Shown here: in pieces, positions 9,271 to 19,685 of the stretch | Layout: each line of letters begins with the position of its first letter | How positions within the stretch are numbered: position 1 is the first letter of the stretch | NCBI RefSeq assembly: GCF_001875655.1 | Contig: NZ_MKEQ01000002.1 | Coordinates: 744,001 to 808,000, forward strand | Direction of reading: 5' to 3' | Origin: Enterobacter hormaechei ATCC 49162 | GTDB lineage: Bacteria > Pseudomonadota > Gammaproteobacteria > Enterobacterales > Enterobacteriaceae | Length of the DNA stretch: 64,000 nucleotides | Program-made: the position numbers and the translations under genes | Notes under the pieces: generated by a model | Seen by the model: the letters and a program-made list of their open reading frames with translations, nothing else | Databases searched by the model: none | Told to the model about the DNA's origin: nothing

Positions 9271-9813
9271 ATGTTTACCTTTATCAAAAAAGTGATCAAA
9301 ACCGGCGCGCAGACCAGCAGCTATCCGCTGGAGCCGATCCCGGTGGATAAAAACTTTCGCGGCAAGCCGGAGCACAACCCGCAGCAGTGCATCGGCTGCG
9401 CGGCCTGCGTCAACGCCTGCCCGTCGAATGCCTTAACGGTGGAAACGGACCTCAAAACCGGCGAGCTGGCCTGGCAGTTTAACCTCGGGCGCTGCATCTT
9501 CTGCGGCCGCTGCGAGGAGGTCTGCCCGACGGTCGCCATTCGTCTTTCGCCAGAGTACGAGCTGGCGGTGTGGAAGAAAGAGGATTTTCTCCAGCAGTCG
9601 CGCTTTGCGTTGTGCAACTGCCGCGTCTGCAAGCGTCCATTCGCCGTGCAAAAAGAGATCGACTACGCCATCGCGCTGCTGAAGCACAACGGCGACGTGC
9701 GCGCGGAGCATCATCGTGAAAGTTTCGAAACCTGCCCGGAGTGCAAGCGTCAGAAGTGCCTGCTGCCGTCTGACCGCATCGATTTAACCCGTCATATGAG
9801 AGAGGCCAGCTGA
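9271..9813 (+). CDS. hycF: HycF, two-cluster ferredoxin subunit of formate hydrogenlyase
   Basis: HycF (180 residues) is the NuoI-like electron-transfer subunit. Two canonical [4Fe-4S] motifs are seen, [12 protein letters not shown] near residue 36 and [12 protein letters not shown] near residue 75. The C-terminal third has extra cysteines (CNCRVC and CPECKRQKC), also present in E. coli HycF. The gene lies 9 bases after hycE and its last base overlaps the first of hycG. Confidence 0.95.
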   Translation: MFTFIKKVIKTGAQTSSYPLEPIPVDKNFRGKPEHNPQQCIGCAACVNACPSNALTVETDLKTGELAWQFNLGRCIFCGRCEEVCPTVAIRLSPEYELAVWKKEDFLQQSRFALCNCRVCKRPFAVQKEIDYAIALLKHNGDVRAEHHRESFETCPECKRQKCLLPSDRIDLTRHMREAS

Positions 9814-10580
9814 TGGAAAACTTACTCGGCCCGCGCGACGCTAACGGCATTCCGGTGCCGCTGACGGTGGAGGAGTCCATCGCCAGTATGAAGGCGTCGC
9901 TGCTGAAAAAAATCAAACGCTCGGCCTACGTCTACCGCGTGGACTGCGGCGGCTGCAACGGCTGCGAAATTGAAATCTTCGCTACCCTGTCGCCGCTGTT
10001 TGACGCCGAACGTTTTGGCATCAAAGTGGTGCCGTCCCCGCGCCATGCGGACATTCTGCTGTTTACCGGGGCGGTCACCCGCGCCATGCGATCGCCCGCG
10101 CTGCGCGCCTGGCAGTCGGCGCCGGACCCGAAAATCTGCATCTCCTACGGCGCCTGCGGCAACAGCGGCGGCATCTTCCACGATCTTTACTGCGTCTGGG
10201 GCGGCACCGACAAAATCGTGCCGGTGGACGTCTATATCCCGGGCTGCCCGCCGACGCCCGCCGCGACGCTGTACGGCTTTGCGATGGCGCTCGGCCTGCT
10301 GGAGCAGAAAATCCACGCCCGCGAGCCGGGCGAGATCGACAACCAGCCTGCGGCCATTCTGCACCCGGACATGGTGCAGCCCCTGCGGGTGAAGGTCGAC
10401 CGCACGGCGCGGAAACTGGCAGGCTATCGCTATGGTCGCCAGATTGCCGACGATTACCTGCGCCTGCTGAGCCAGGGCGACCATCAGGTGGCGCGCTGGC
10501 TGGAGGCGGAAAACGATCCGCGTCTCAATGAGATCGTGGCGAACCTGAACAGCATTGTGGATGAGGCGCGTATTCGATGA
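9813..10580 (+). CDS. hycG: HycG, small Fe-S subunit of hydrogenase 3
   Basis: HycG (255 residues) is the NuoB-like small subunit that carries the proximal [4Fe-4S] cluster next to the HycE active site. The motif [11 protein letters not shown] near residues 46-56, a later Cys in [10 protein letters not shown] and YIPGCPPTP supply the four ligands of the family. The C-terminal part beyond about residue 170 is the extension typical of HycG. It overlaps hycH by 4 bases. Confidence 0.96.
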   Translation: MENLLGPRDANGIPVPLTVEESIASMKASLLKKIKRSAYVYRVDCGGCNGCEIEIFATLSPLFDAERFGIKVVPSPRHADILLFTGAVTRAMRSPALRAWQSAPDPKICISYGACGNSGGIFHDLYCVWGGTDKIVPVDVYIPGCPPTPAATLYGFAMALGLLEQKIHAREPGEIDNQPAAILHPDMVQPLRVKVDRTARKLAGYRYGRQIADDYLRLLSQGDHQVARWLEAENDPRLNEIVANLNSIVDEARIR

Positions 10581-10987
10581 GTGAAACGGTGGTGTTCAGC
10601 CAGCTGAGCCGTAAGTTTATTGATGAGAACGACGCCACGCCGGATGCGGCGCAGCAGGTGGTCTATTACAGCCTGGCGATTGGGCACCACCTTGGGGTGA
10701 TCGACTGCCTTGAAACGGCGCTAAGCTGCCCGTGGCCCGAGTATCTGGCGTGGATCGCCACGCTGGAAGAGGGCAGCACGGCGCGGCGCAAAATGGAGGG
10801 CGTGCCGAAGTACGGCGAGATCGTTATCGACGCCAACCACATCACGATGCTCGCCAACGCCTTTGACGCGGCGCTGAGCAGGCAAACCCCGGCGCAGCAG
10901 GCGTGGAGCAAAACGCTGCTCGGCATGCTGCACGATATTCATCAGGAGAGCGCCATCTACCTGATGGTGAGGAGATTACGTGACTGA
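10577..10987 (+). CDS. hycH: HycH, formate hydrogenlyase maturation protein
   Basis: HycH (136 residues) is required for normal maturation of the hydrogenase-3 large subunit in E. coli, acting before or during HycI processing; its biochemical activity is not settled. The protein is full length and collinear with E. coli HycH (start [16 protein letters not shown]). No cysteine cluster or nucleotide motif is visible. It overlaps hycG by 4 bases (ATGA) and hycI by 8 bases, so expression is probably coupled to both. Confidence 0.93.
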   Translation: MSETVVFSQLSRKFIDENDATPDAAQQVVYYSLAIGHHLGVIDCLETALSCPWPEYLAWIATLEEGSTARRKMEGVPKYGEIVIDANHITMLANAFDAALSRQTPAQQAWSKTLLGMLHDIHQESAIYLMVRRLRD

Positions 10988-11453
10988 CGTTTTACTGTGT
11001 GTCGGCAACAGCATGATGGGCGACGACGGCGCGGGCCCGCTGCTGGCAGAGATGTGTGACGCAAACCCACCGGGCAACTGGGTGGTGATTGACGGCGGCA
11101 GCGCCCCGGAAAATGACGTGGTCGCCATTCGAGAACTGCATCCGGACAGGCTGTTAATCGTCGATGCCACCGATATGGGGCTGAACCCCGGTGAGATCCG
11201 CCTGATTGACCCCGACGACATCGCCGAGATGTTTATGATGACCACCCACAATATGCCGCTGAACTATCTGGTGGATCAGATTAAAGACGACGTGGGCGAA
11301 GTGCTGTTTCTGGGGATCCAGCCGGACATTGTCGGGTTTTATTATCCGATGACGCCGCCAGTGAAAGCGGCGGTGGAGGTGGTGTATTCCCGGCTTGACG
11401 GGTGGATTGGAAATGGTGGGTTTGAACCCCTCACCCCGGCCCTCTCCCCATAG
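10980..11453 (+). CDS. hycI: HycI, HycE-specific maturation endopeptidase with a repeat-derived C-terminus
   Basis: HycI cleaves the C-terminal tail from nickel-loaded HycE. The 157-residue protein starts at GTG behind GAGGAG and keeps the HybD-family residues: Asp16 in MMGDDGAGP, Asp62 in VDATDMG and the histidine in MTTHNMPLN. It follows E. coli HycI to GNGGF, but the last residues EPLTPALSP are encoded by a repetitive intergenic element (11429-11463) and the stop codon lies in that element's hairpin loop. The native end (AQLAVEEE in E. coli) has been replaced. The catalytic core is untouched, so activity is likely. Confidence 0.93.
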   Translation: MTDVLLCVGNSMMGDDGAGPLLAEMCDANPPGNWVVIDGGSAPENDVVAIRELHPDRLLIVDATDMGLNPGEIRLIDPDDIAEMFMMTTHNMPLNYLVDQIKDDVGEVLFLGIQPDIVGFYYPMTPPVKAAVEVVYSRLDGWIGNGGFEPLTPALSP

Positions 11454-11463
11454 GGGAGAGGGT
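11429..11463. repeat. CCCTCACC...GGGGAGAGGG hairpin repeat at the hycI end
   Basis: A perfect 10-base stem CCCTCTCCCC/GGGGAGAGGG (11440-11449 with 11453-11462) preceded by CCCTCACCCCGG. The same family forms the inverted pair at 46701-46782. The hycI stop codon (11451-11453) falls in the loop. It may also work as a transcription terminator, although no T-run follows. Confidence 0.85.
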
Positions 11464-11484
11464 GAAAACCGCACCGAGTAGTTT

Positions 11485-11517
11485 GTAGGCCGGGTAAGGC
11501 GAAGCCGCCACCCGGCA
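11485..11517. repeat. REP-type palindromic element
   Basis: GTAGGCCGGGT ... ACCCGGC palindrome, with the 7-base arms GCCGGGT (11489-11495) and ACCCGGC (11510-11516). Relatives lie at 19591-19677, 26232-26264, 39064-39086 and 41608-41687. It lies between the convergent hycI and ascB ends. Confidence 0.88.
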
Positions 11518-11524
11518 AAACAGG

Positions 11525-12967
<1,443 letters not shown>

Positions 12968-14419
12968 TTATGCTTCTGCTGCTTTGTTCTGAACCGGTGC
13001 GGTTTGCAGGGCACGCGCTTTTTCGGCTTCGTCTTCGACCGGGATATCCTCAAACCCTAACAGCAGGGTCAGTACAAACGACAGCACCACCGCCAGCCCC
13101 ATCACGCCAAACACCCAGACGATGGTCATCGGGTTGGCCGGGTCGAAGAACTGCACGCTGGTGAACAGCCCCGGCGCCGCCATCGAGTGGCTGGCAAGAC
13201 CGGCCATGCCAGCCACCGCACCGCAGATAAAGCCGCTGATCAGGCTCGCAATCAGCGGACGTTTCAGGCGTACCGCCACGCCGTACAGGGCCGGTTCAGA
13301 GATCCCCGCCATGATGGCGGAGGCCGCCGCGGCCAGCGCCGTCTGGCGCAGCTCCGGGTTTTTGGTTTTCCACGCCACCGCCAGCGATGAACCGCCGAGT
13401 GACAGATTGGCGCCGATTTCCGACGGCATCACCATCCCTTCTTTGCCCGTTTCGGCAATGGTCTGGATGATGGTCGGGGTAAAGACGCGGTGCATCCCGG
13501 TCATCACCAGCAGCGGCCACAGCGCGCCCATAATGGCGACGGAGAGCCAGCCCAGATAGCCGTGGATGGTGTAGACCAGCGCGGAGATGGCGCTACCGAT
13601 CCAGATCCCCAGCGGGCCTATCAGCACGATGGCGAGCGGGGCGGCAATCAGCACGATCAGCATCGGTTTCAGGAAGTTTTTCGTCACCGCCGGGGTGATG
13701 CGATCCACCCAGCGCTCGATATAGGACAGGCACCATGTCATGACCAGAGCCGGGATAACGGTATAGGTGTATTTCACCGCCGTGACCGGAATGAGGGCAA
13801 ATTCTACGTGCTCGCCCTGCGCCGCTTTCGCCATCAGCTCGATAAAGCTCGGGTGCACCAGCACGCCCGCAATGGCAATCGCCAGCGACATGTTGGTTTT
13901 GAACTTCACCGCTGCGGAAGCCGCCACCATCAGCGGCAGGAAGAAGAACGCGCCGTCGCCAATAACGGTGAGGATCGTCAGCGTCGGGTCGCCTTTGCCC
14001 AGTACGCCGGTCATCTCAAGGATCATCGCCAGCAGCTTAACCATCGACCCGCCGATGATCGCCGGGATCAGCGGCGACATGGTGCCGATCAGCGCGTCGA
14101 GGATCCCGGCGCCAATCCGGCGCAGCGTGATCTTCTGTGGACCTTCCGGTACGGCAGGTTGCAGGTTAGCGGGCAGCAGGCTCACCACTTCACGGTATGC
14201 CTGGGACACGGTGTTGCCGATGATCACCTGGCACTGGTTGTCGTTGCGCACCACGCCGAGCACGCCGCTGATGCTTTTCAGGCGCGCGGCGTCGGTAAGG
14301 CTTTCGTCTTTCAGAACGAAGCGCAGGCGCGTCATGCAGTGGGTGACGGCGACGATGTTCTCTTTGCCGCCCAGCGCGCTAACGACGTCGGTCGCCAGCG
14401 CAGCGTAATTTTTTGCCAT
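12968..14419 (-). CDS. ascF: AscF, beta-glucoside-specific PTS enzyme IIBC
   Basis: Membrane phosphotransferase permease that imports and phosphorylates aryl-beta-glucosides. The 483-residue protein has an N-terminal IIB domain with the phospho-accepting cysteine in AVTHCMTRLRF (near residue 28), followed by a IIC domain of about ten hydrophobic segments (from about residue 105). No IIA domain is present, so it must borrow one in trans (Crr in E. coli). It is the first gene of ascFB and diverges from ascG. Confidence 0.95.
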   Translation of the reverse strand: MAKNYAALATDVVSALGGKENIVAVTHCMTRLRFVLKDESLTDAARLKSISGVLGVVRNDNQCQVIIGNTVSQAYREVVSLLPANLQPAVPEGPQKITLRRIGAGILDALIGTMSPLIPAIIGGSMVKLLAMILEMTGVLGKGDPTLTILTVIGDGAFFFLPLMVAASAAVKFKTNMSLAIAIAGVLVHPSFIELMAKAAQGEHVEFALIPVTAVKYTYTVIPALVMTWCLSYIERWVDRITPAVTKNFLKPMLIVLIAAPLAIVLIGPLGIWIGSAISALVYTIHGYLGWLSVAIMGALWPLLVMTGMHRVFTPTIIQTIAETGKEGMVMPSEIGANLSLGGSSLAVAWKTKNPELRQTALAAAASAIMAGISEPALYGVAVRLKRPLIASLISGFICGAVAGMAGLASHSMAAPGLFTSVQFFDPANPMTIVWVFGVMGLAVVLSFVLTLLLGFEDIPVEDEAEKARALQTAPVQNKAAEA

Positions 14420-14454
14420 CGGATGTGATCCTGTTATCGTTGTGAGAAGTGTAG

Positions 14455-14466
14455 GAAACCGGTTTC
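14455..14466. promoter_or_regulatory. Palindromic operator, probably for AscG
   Basis: GAAACCGGTTTC is a perfect 12-base palindrome 36 bases before the ascF start codon. The core CCGGTT/AACCGG pattern is that of GalR/LacI-family operators, and AscG is the divergent neighbour. Binding by AscG is inferred. Confidence 0.7.
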
Positions 14467-14527
14467 ACATAATCATTATGAGTTTCTATGAATGAAACAA
14501 GATCGCTTTGTGTACATTTTTTCGTTT

Positions 14528-14543
14528 CGTGATGCAGATCGCG
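14528..14543. promoter_or_regulatory. Possible CRP site in the ascF-ascG intergenic region
   Basis: CGTGA-TGCAGA-TCGCG resembles the CRP consensus TGTGA-N6-TCACA with three mismatches. A PTS sugar operon is a plausible CRP target, but this is a weak sequence match. Confidence 0.35.
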
Positions 14544-14632
14544 GTGGGGTGGTAAAAGCGTGATAACGCCGCTGGGACAATTTTTTTGCGGTGCAGTACA
14601 CTGCGCCCATCAGGTTCACACGGAATAAGAAT

Positions 14633-15646
14633 ATGACCACGATGTTGGAAGTGGCGAAGCGGGCAGGCGTGTCGAAAGCGACGGTCTCACGGGTGCTGTC
14701 GGGGAACGGTTACGTCAGTCAGGAGACCAAAGACCGGGTGTTTCAGGCCATTGAAGAGAGCGGGTATCGCCCCAATCTGCTGGCGCGAAACCTGGCGACC
14801 AAACGCACCCAGACCCTGGGGCTGGTGGTGACGAACACCCTGTACCACGGCGTCTACTTCAGCGAACTGCTGTTTAACGCCGCGCGGATGACGGAAGAGA
14901 AGGGGCGGCAGCTGATCCTCGCGGATGGTAAACACAGCGCCGAAGAGGAGCGCGAGGCGATCCAGTACCTGCTCGACATGCGCTGCGACGCGGTGATTAT
15001 CTACCCGCGTTTTCTGAACGTGGAAGAACTGGACGCGCTCGTCGAGAAATGCGAGCAGCCGATTATGGTGCTCAACCGCCGTTTGCGGAAAAACAGCAGC
15101 CACAGCGTCTGGTCCGATCATAAAGCGTCGTGTCAGGAGGCGGTGTCGCAGCTGATTGCGAAAGGCCACCGGGAGATTGCGTTTATCACCGGTTCACTGG
15201 ATTCCCCCACCGGGGTGGAGCGTCTTTCCGGCTACAGGGACGCGCTGGCGCAGCACGGCATTGCGGTGCGTGACGCGCTTATCGTCGAAGGGAAGTGGAA
15301 CCCGGCCAGCGGCGCGGCGGCGGTCACTCAGTTGCTTGCCCGCGGCGAACCGTTTACCGCGCTGGTGGCGAGTAACGACGATATGGCGATTGGCGCCATC
15401 AAGCAGCTGCACGAGAGCGGCGTTGCCACGCCGGGCGCGGTGTCGGTCATCGGCTTCGACGACGTGGCGATCGCGCCCTATATCGTGCCCTCCCTCTCCA
15501 GCGTGCGTATTCCGGTGACGGCGATGATCCAGGAGACCATCAGCCGCCTGATCTTCATGCTCGACGGCGGTGAGTTTAAATATCAGCAAACCTTCTCCGG
15601 CGAGCTTATCCTGCGCGACTCCGTCATTGACGGCCCGCATCGCTGA
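14633..15646 (+). CDS. ascG: AscG, LacI-family repressor of the asc operon
   Basis: AscG represses ascFB. The protein has 337 residues: an N-terminal LacI helix-turn-helix (MLEVAKRAGVSKATVSRVLSG, residues about 4-25), hinge to about residue 60, then a periplasmic-binding-protein-like sugar domain. The start at 14633 was chosen because MTTMLEVAKRAG matches the E. coli start; an in-frame start at 14591 would add 14 residues unlike the family and lacks a good ribosome site. It diverges from ascF over a 213-base spacer with the operator at 14455-14466. Confidence 0.95.
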   Translation: MTTMLEVAKRAGVSKATVSRVLSGNGYVSQETKDRVFQAIEESGYRPNLLARNLATKRTQTLGLVVTNTLYHGVYFSELLFNAARMTEEKGRQLILADGKHSAEEEREAIQYLLDMRCDAVIIYPRFLNVEELDALVEKCEQPIMVLNRRLRKNSSHSVWSDHKASCQEAVSQLIAKGHREIAFITGSLDSPTGVERLSGYRDALAQHGIAVRDALIVEGKWNPASGAAAVTQLLARGEPFTALVASNDDMAIGAIKQLHESGVATPGAVSVIGFDDVAIAPYIVPSLSSVRIPVTAMIQETISRLIFMLDGGEFKYQQTFSGELILRDSVIDGPHR

Positions 15647-15653
15647 CGTCGAC

Positions 15654-15702
15654 ATCTGTCATCGTCACTAATGACGATGACAGATCCTTCTCTTTTTTAT
15701 TT
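15654..15702 (+). terminator. Hairpin and T-rich tract after ascG, overlapping FhlA-like motifs
   Basis: A perfect 14-base stem, ATCTGTCATCGTCA (15654-15667) and its complement at 15672-15685 with a CTAA loop, is followed by CCTTCTCTTTTTTATTT. This has the form of an intrinsic terminator for ascG. Its arms contain TGTCATCGTCA-type motifs similar to those in the hypA-hycA FhlA region, so it may also be an activator site for hydN. Confidence 0.65.
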
Positions 15703-15728
15703 GGCTTTAAAATCAATGCGTTAAATAT

Positions 15729-15744
15729 TGGCACGGTTTATGAA
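15729..15744 (+). promoter_or_regulatory. Probable sigma-54 promoter of hydN-hypF
   Basis: TGGCAC-GGTTT-ATGAA lies 36 bases before the hydN ATG. The -24 element is perfect, but the -12 element has GA where GC is expected. In E. coli hydN-hypF is an FhlA/sigma-54 operon, which supports the call. Confidence 0.6.
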
Positions 15745-15779
15745 TAGCTTCGCGCATAACAGTTATGCCGGAGAAGCAG

Positions 15780-16325
15780 ATGAACCGTTTTATTATGGCC
15801 GATGCCAGCAAATGCATTGGTTGCCGTACCTGTGAAGTGGCGTGCGTGGTGTCCCACCAGGCGGAGCAGGATTGCGCCTCTCTCACCCCTGACACCTTCC
15901 TGCCGCGCATCCACGTCATTAAAGGCGTGAATATTTCCACCGCTGCTATCTGTCGCCAGTGTGAAGACGCGCCGTGCGCCAACGTCTGCCCGAACGGGGC
16001 GATTAAGCGTGAAAAAGGCTTCGTACACGTGATGCAGGAGCGCTGCATCGGGTGCAAAACCTGCGTGGTGGCGTGTCCGTATGGCGCGATGGAGGTGGTG
16101 GTTCGCCCGGTGGTGCGTAACAGCGGTATCGGGCTGAGCGTACGCGCGGAGAAAGCCGAAGCCAACAAATGTGACCTCTGCTACCACCGCGATGCCGGTC
16201 CGGCGTGTATGGAAGCCTGTCCGACGCATGCGCTGGTCTGCGTCGATCGCGACAAGCTCGAACAGATGAGTGCCGAAAAACGCCGTCGCGCGGCGTTCGA
16301 CACCTCGTCATCGCTGCTGTTTTAA
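15780..16325 (+). CDS. hydN: HydN, Fe-S electron-transfer protein linked to formate dehydrogenase H
   Basis: HydN (181 residues) is a HycB-like ferredoxin needed for full formate dehydrogenase H activity in E. coli. Four Cys clusters are visible: CIGCRTCEVAC near residue 12, CRQCEDAPCANVC, CIGCKTCVVACP and CDLCYHRDAGPACMEAC. ATG at 15780 gives the family start MNRFIMADASK and follows GGAGAAG; an in-frame ATG at 15765 lies within that ribosome-site region and is less likely. The hypF start is 6 bases after its stop. Confidence 0.94.
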   Translation: MNRFIMADASKCIGCRTCEVACVVSHQAEQDCASLTPDTFLPRIHVIKGVNISTAAICRQCEDAPCANVCPNGAIKREKGFVHVMQERCIGCKTCVVACPYGAMEVVVRPVVRNSGIGLSVRAEKAEANKCDLCYHRDAGPACMEACPTHALVCVDRDKLEQMSAEKRRRAAFDTSSSLLF

Positions 16326-16331
16326 GCGGCA

Positions 16332-18548
16332 ATGCGCGTTAACGGCGTACAGTTGCGGGTGCGCGGCAAAGTGCAGGGCGTCGGGTTTCGTCCCTTCGTC
16401 TGGCAGCTTGCGCACCAGCTGGGGCTGGCGGGCGACGTGTGCAACGACGGAGAGGGTGTCCTGGTGCATCTCGCGGGCAGTGGGGGTGACTTTACCGCGA
16501 GACTGCGCCAGGACTGCCCACCGCTGGCGCGTATCGATCACATTGAAACGCAGCCGTTCAGCTGGACGACGCTGCCGGACGCGTTTGCCATTCGCCACAG
16601 TGAGAGCGGGGCGATGGACACGCAAATCGTCCCGGATGCTGCCACCTGTCCCGCATGCCTGGCGGAAATGCGCGATCCCCGCGAACGTCGCTACCGCTAC
16701 CCGTTTATCAACTGTACCCACTGCGGGCCGCGTTTCACCATCATTCGCGCCATGCCGTATGACCGCCCGGCCACGTCAATGGCGTCATTCCCGCTCTGTA
16801 TGCCCTGCGAAACGGAGTACCGCAATCCCGCCGATCGACGTTTTCACGCCCAGCCGGTGGCCTGCCCGGACTGTGGACCCCAGCTGGAGTGGCGCGCCGG
16901 GGAGGCTGCTGCCACCCGCGAATCGGCGTTAAGCGCGGCGGTGGAGAGGCTGAAAAACGGCGGGATTGTCGCGGTCAAAGGGCTGGGCGGTTTTCACCTG
17001 GTCTGCGACGCGCTTAACCCGCAGGCGATACTGACATTGCGGACACGCAAGCAGCGCCCGACGAAGCCGCTGGCGGTGATGATCCCCGATGCGGATGAGC
17101 TGCCGGAGACCATCCAGACGCGGTTACGCTCCTCCGCGGCACCGATAGTGTTGACGCCAAAAGCTTGTCTTCCTGCGTTTCCTGAGGAGATTGCGCCGGG
17201 GCTGAATACGGTCGGCGTAATGTTACCCGCGAACCCGCTCCAGCATTTGCTGATGATGGCGTGCCAGCGTCCGCTGGTGATGACCTCCGGGAACCTCAGC
17301 GGCAGACCGCCCGCCATCACCAACCCGCAGGCGATGGAGGAACTGGGCGATATTGCTGACGGTTTTCTGCTGCACAACCGGGACATCCTGCAACGCATGG
17401 ATGATTCGGTGATGGATCGGGATGGCGCCATCCTGCGTCGCGCACGCGGTTTTGTGCCGGATGCCATCATCTTACCCGCCGGATTCCGCGATATCCCTCC
17501 CATGTTGTGCACCGGCGCGGAGATGAAAAACACTTTCTGCCTGGTGCGTGGGAACCAGGCGGTGCTGAGCCAGCATTTTGGCGATCTGAGCGATGAGGGC
17601 GTAGAGGCGCAGTGGCGCAGCGCGCTCACGACGATGCAGGACATCTACGCCTTCCAGCCTGAGCGCGTGGTGTGCGATGCGCATCCGGGGTATCGTGCCC
17701 GCCAGTGGGCGCTTGAGCAGACGCTGCCCGTTGAGACCGTGCTGCATCATCACGCGCATGCGGCAGCGTGTCTGGCGGAGAACGGCTGGCCGCTCGACGG
17801 CGGAGACGTTATCGCCCTGACGCTGGACGGCATCGGCATGGGCGAGAACGGTGCGCTGTGGGGCGGGGAGTGTCTGCGGGTCAACTATCTCGACTGCGAG
17901 CGGCTGGGCGGTCTGCCAGCCGTTGCGCTGCCGGGGGGCGATCTGGCAGCGAAACAGCCGTGGCGCAATTTGCTCGCCCACTGTCTGGCGTTCGTACCTG
18001 ACTGGCAGCAGTACCCGGAAACAGAGGCGGTACAGCGTCAAAACTGGCCGCTGCTGGCCACGGCGGTGTCACGCGGTATCAACGCGCCGCGGGCGTCGTC
18101 CTGTGGTCGTCTGTTTGACGCCGTGGCCTGTGCGCTGGGCATTGAAACGCAACGCTATGAGGGCGAAGCCGCATGCAGGCTGGAGGCGCTGGCCGAACGC
18201 GGTGCAGGGGGTGATCATCCGGTGACGCTACAGGCGGATAACCTTGCGCTGTTCTGGCAACAGTGGCTTACCTGGCGGGCGGAACCCGGCGAGCGCGCCT
18301 GGGCCTTTCACGATGCGCTGGCAAAAGGGCTAAGTGAACTGGCGGCATCGCATGCCCGCCGACTGTCGCTCACGACGGTGTGTTTCAGCGGCGGCGTCCT
18401 GCACAACCGCCTGCTGCGCGCGCGCCTTCGTCACTACCTTTCTGATTTTACGCTTCTTTTTCCTTCGCGCCTGCCCGCAGGCGACGGAGCGATCTCCTTC
18501 GGGCAGGCGGTGGTTGCTGCCGCCCGATCATGTTCACAAAGGATTTAA
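16332..18548 (+). CDS. hypF: HypF, carbamoyltransferase of hydrogenase maturation
   Basis: HypF transfers the carbamoyl group of carbamoyl phosphate to HypE, the source of the cyanide ligands. The 738-residue protein has an acylphosphatase domain first ([13 protein letters not shown], about residues 10-22), two zinc-finger motifs (CPAC...CTHC near 106-131 and CMPC...CPDC near 156-181), a YrdC-like domain, and a C-terminal Kae1-like domain with the [10 protein letters not shown] motif near residue 475. All modules of the full-length family are present. It is followed after one base by a nickel permease gene, so co-expression is likely. Confidence 0.96.
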   Translation: MRVNGVQLRVRGKVQGVGFRPFVWQLAHQLGLAGDVCNDGEGVLVHLAGSGGDFTARLRQDCPPLARIDHIETQPFSWTTLPDAFAIRHSESGAMDTQIVPDAATCPACLAEMRDPRERRYRYPFINCTHCGPRFTIIRAMPYDRPATSMASFPLCMPCETEYRNPADRRFHAQPVACPDCGPQLEWRAGEAAATRESALSAAVERLKNGGIVAVKGLGGFHLVCDALNPQAILTLRTRKQRPTKPLAVMIPDADELPETIQTRLRSSAAPIVLTPKACLPAFPEEIAPGLNTVGVMLPANPLQHLLMMACQRPLVMTSGNLSGRPPAITNPQAMEELGDIADGFLLHNRDILQRMDDSVMDRDGAILRRARGFVPDAIILPAGFRDIPPMLCTGAEMKNTFCLVRGNQAVLSQHFGDLSDEGVEAQWRSALTTMQDIYAFQPERVVCDAHPGYRARQWALEQTLPVETVLHHHAHAAACLAENGWPLDGGDVIALTLDGIGMGENGALWGGECLRVNYLDCERLGGLPAVALPGGDLAAKQPWRNLLAHCLAFVPDWQQYPETEAVQRQNWPLLATAVSRGINAPRASSCGRLFDAVACALGIETQRYEGEAACRLEALAERGAGGDHPVTLQADNLALFWQQWLTWRAEPGERAWAFHDALAKGLSELAASHARRLSLTTVCFSGGVLHNRLLRARLRHYLSDFTLLFPSRLPAGDGAISFGQAVVAAARSCSQRI

Positions 18549-18549
18549 A

Positions 18550-19572
18550 ATGTTACGACTTTTACGCAATGAACCTCGTGCAGCATGTCTGCTGCTGGCT
18601 CTGGTGATGGCGAACCTGCTGGCCTGGGGGCTGGCATGGCAAACCTTTAGCGGCAGCACGGCGCTGATGGCCGCCAGCCTGCTGGCATGGTGCTATGGAC
18701 TGCGTCATGCGGTGGACGCTGACCACATTGCCGCGATTGATACCGTGACGCGTAAGATGATGCAGCAGGGCAAGCGTCCGTCCGGCGTGGGCGCATGGTT
18801 TTCCCTCGGACACTCCACCATCGTGGTGCTGGCCTCCATTGCCATCGCCGCGACCGCCACGGCGTTCCAGAAAAACATGGCGTGGTTTCACGAGACCGGC
18901 AGCCTGATCGGTACGGCGGTGTCGGCAACCTTCCTGCTGGCGATGGCGCTGGTGAATATGGTGATCCTGCGCGGCGTCTGGCGCAGTTTTCAGGCACTGA
19001 AACACGGCAGGCCCGTGCAGGGTGATATCACGCTGCCTGCGCAGGGTGGCGTCATGCACTGGCTGTTCGGCAAAACCTTCCGCCTCGTCAATAAAAGCTG
19101 GCAGATGTATCTGGTGGGCTTCCTGTTTGGCCTCGGCTTTGACACGGCCACCGAGATTGGCGTGCTGGGGATCTCCGCCGCCAGCGCCTCCAGCGGGATG
19201 TCAGTGTGGTCGATCATGATCTTCCCGGCGCTCTTTGCCAGCGGCATGGCGCTGGTGGATACGCTTGATAACCTGCTGATGGTGGGGGCCTACGGCTGGG
19301 CATTTAACAAGCCGCAGCGCAAGCTGTACTACAACATGACCATCACCGGCACCTCGGTAGTGGTGGCGCTGTTTATCGGCGGGCTGGAAGCGCTGGGTCT
19401 GCTGATGGACAAGTTCTCCCTCAGCGGCGGCGTGTGGGATCTGATTGGCGCAGTGAACGATAACCTGGGCGATGCCGGATTTGTGGTGGTCGGGCTGTTT
19501 GTCGCCTGCTGGCTGATCTCGATGGCGAACTACCGCTGGCGCGGTTATGACGCGCTGGTGGTGCGGTCCTGA
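18550..19572 (+). CDS. NiCoT-family nickel/cobalt permease (HoxN/NixA type)
   Basis: High-affinity Ni2+ (or Co2+) uptake permease of about 340 residues and eight hydrophobic segments. The signature of the family, HAVDADHIAAID (the HX4DH metal-recognition motif in helix II), is seen near residues 52-63, and a second motif LGFDTATEIGVLGI near 196-209. The ATG at 18550 follows AAAGGA and lies one base after the hypF stop. No such gene sits here in E. coli, which uses NikABCDE. The position in the hydN-hypF operon suggests nickel supply for hydrogenase maturation; metal preference cannot be read from sequence. Confidence 0.92.
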   Translation: MLRLLRNEPRAACLLLALVMANLLAWGLAWQTFSGSTALMAASLLAWCYGLRHAVDADHIAAIDTVTRKMMQQGKRPSGVGAWFSLGHSTIVVLASIAIAATATAFQKNMAWFHETGSLIGTAVSATFLLAMALVNMVILRGVWRSFQALKHGRPVQGDITLPAQGGVMHWLFGKTFRLVNKSWQMYLVGFLFGLGFDTATEIGVLGISAASASSGMSVWSIMIFPALFASGMALVDTLDNLLMVGAYGWAFNKPQRKLYYNMTITGTSVVVALFIGGLEALGLLMDKFSLSGGVWDLIGAVNDNLGDAGFVVVGLFVACWLISMANYRWRGYDALVVRS

Positions 19573-19590
19573 ACTACCCAGCCCTGTTTT

Positions 19591-19677
19591 TGCCCGGCGG
19601 CGCTACGCTTGCGCGGGCCTACAAGGTTTACCGTTTTGGGGTTGAGTAGGCCGGGTAAGCGAAGCGCCACCCGGCAT
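19591..19677. repeat. Pair of inverted REP elements
   Basis: Two REP-type palindromes in opposite orientation, TGCCCGGCGGCGCT...GCGCGGGCCTAC (19591-19622) and GTAGGCCGGGT...ACCCGGCA (19646-19677), form a BIME-like unit between the convergent ends of the nickel permease and norW. Confidence 0.88.
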
Positions 19678-19685
19678 TGCGAGGG

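Noticed and set aside
13490..14428. Plus-strand frame of 312 codons opposite ascF
   Set aside because: His/Gln/Arg-rich antisense shadow of a conserved PTS gene.
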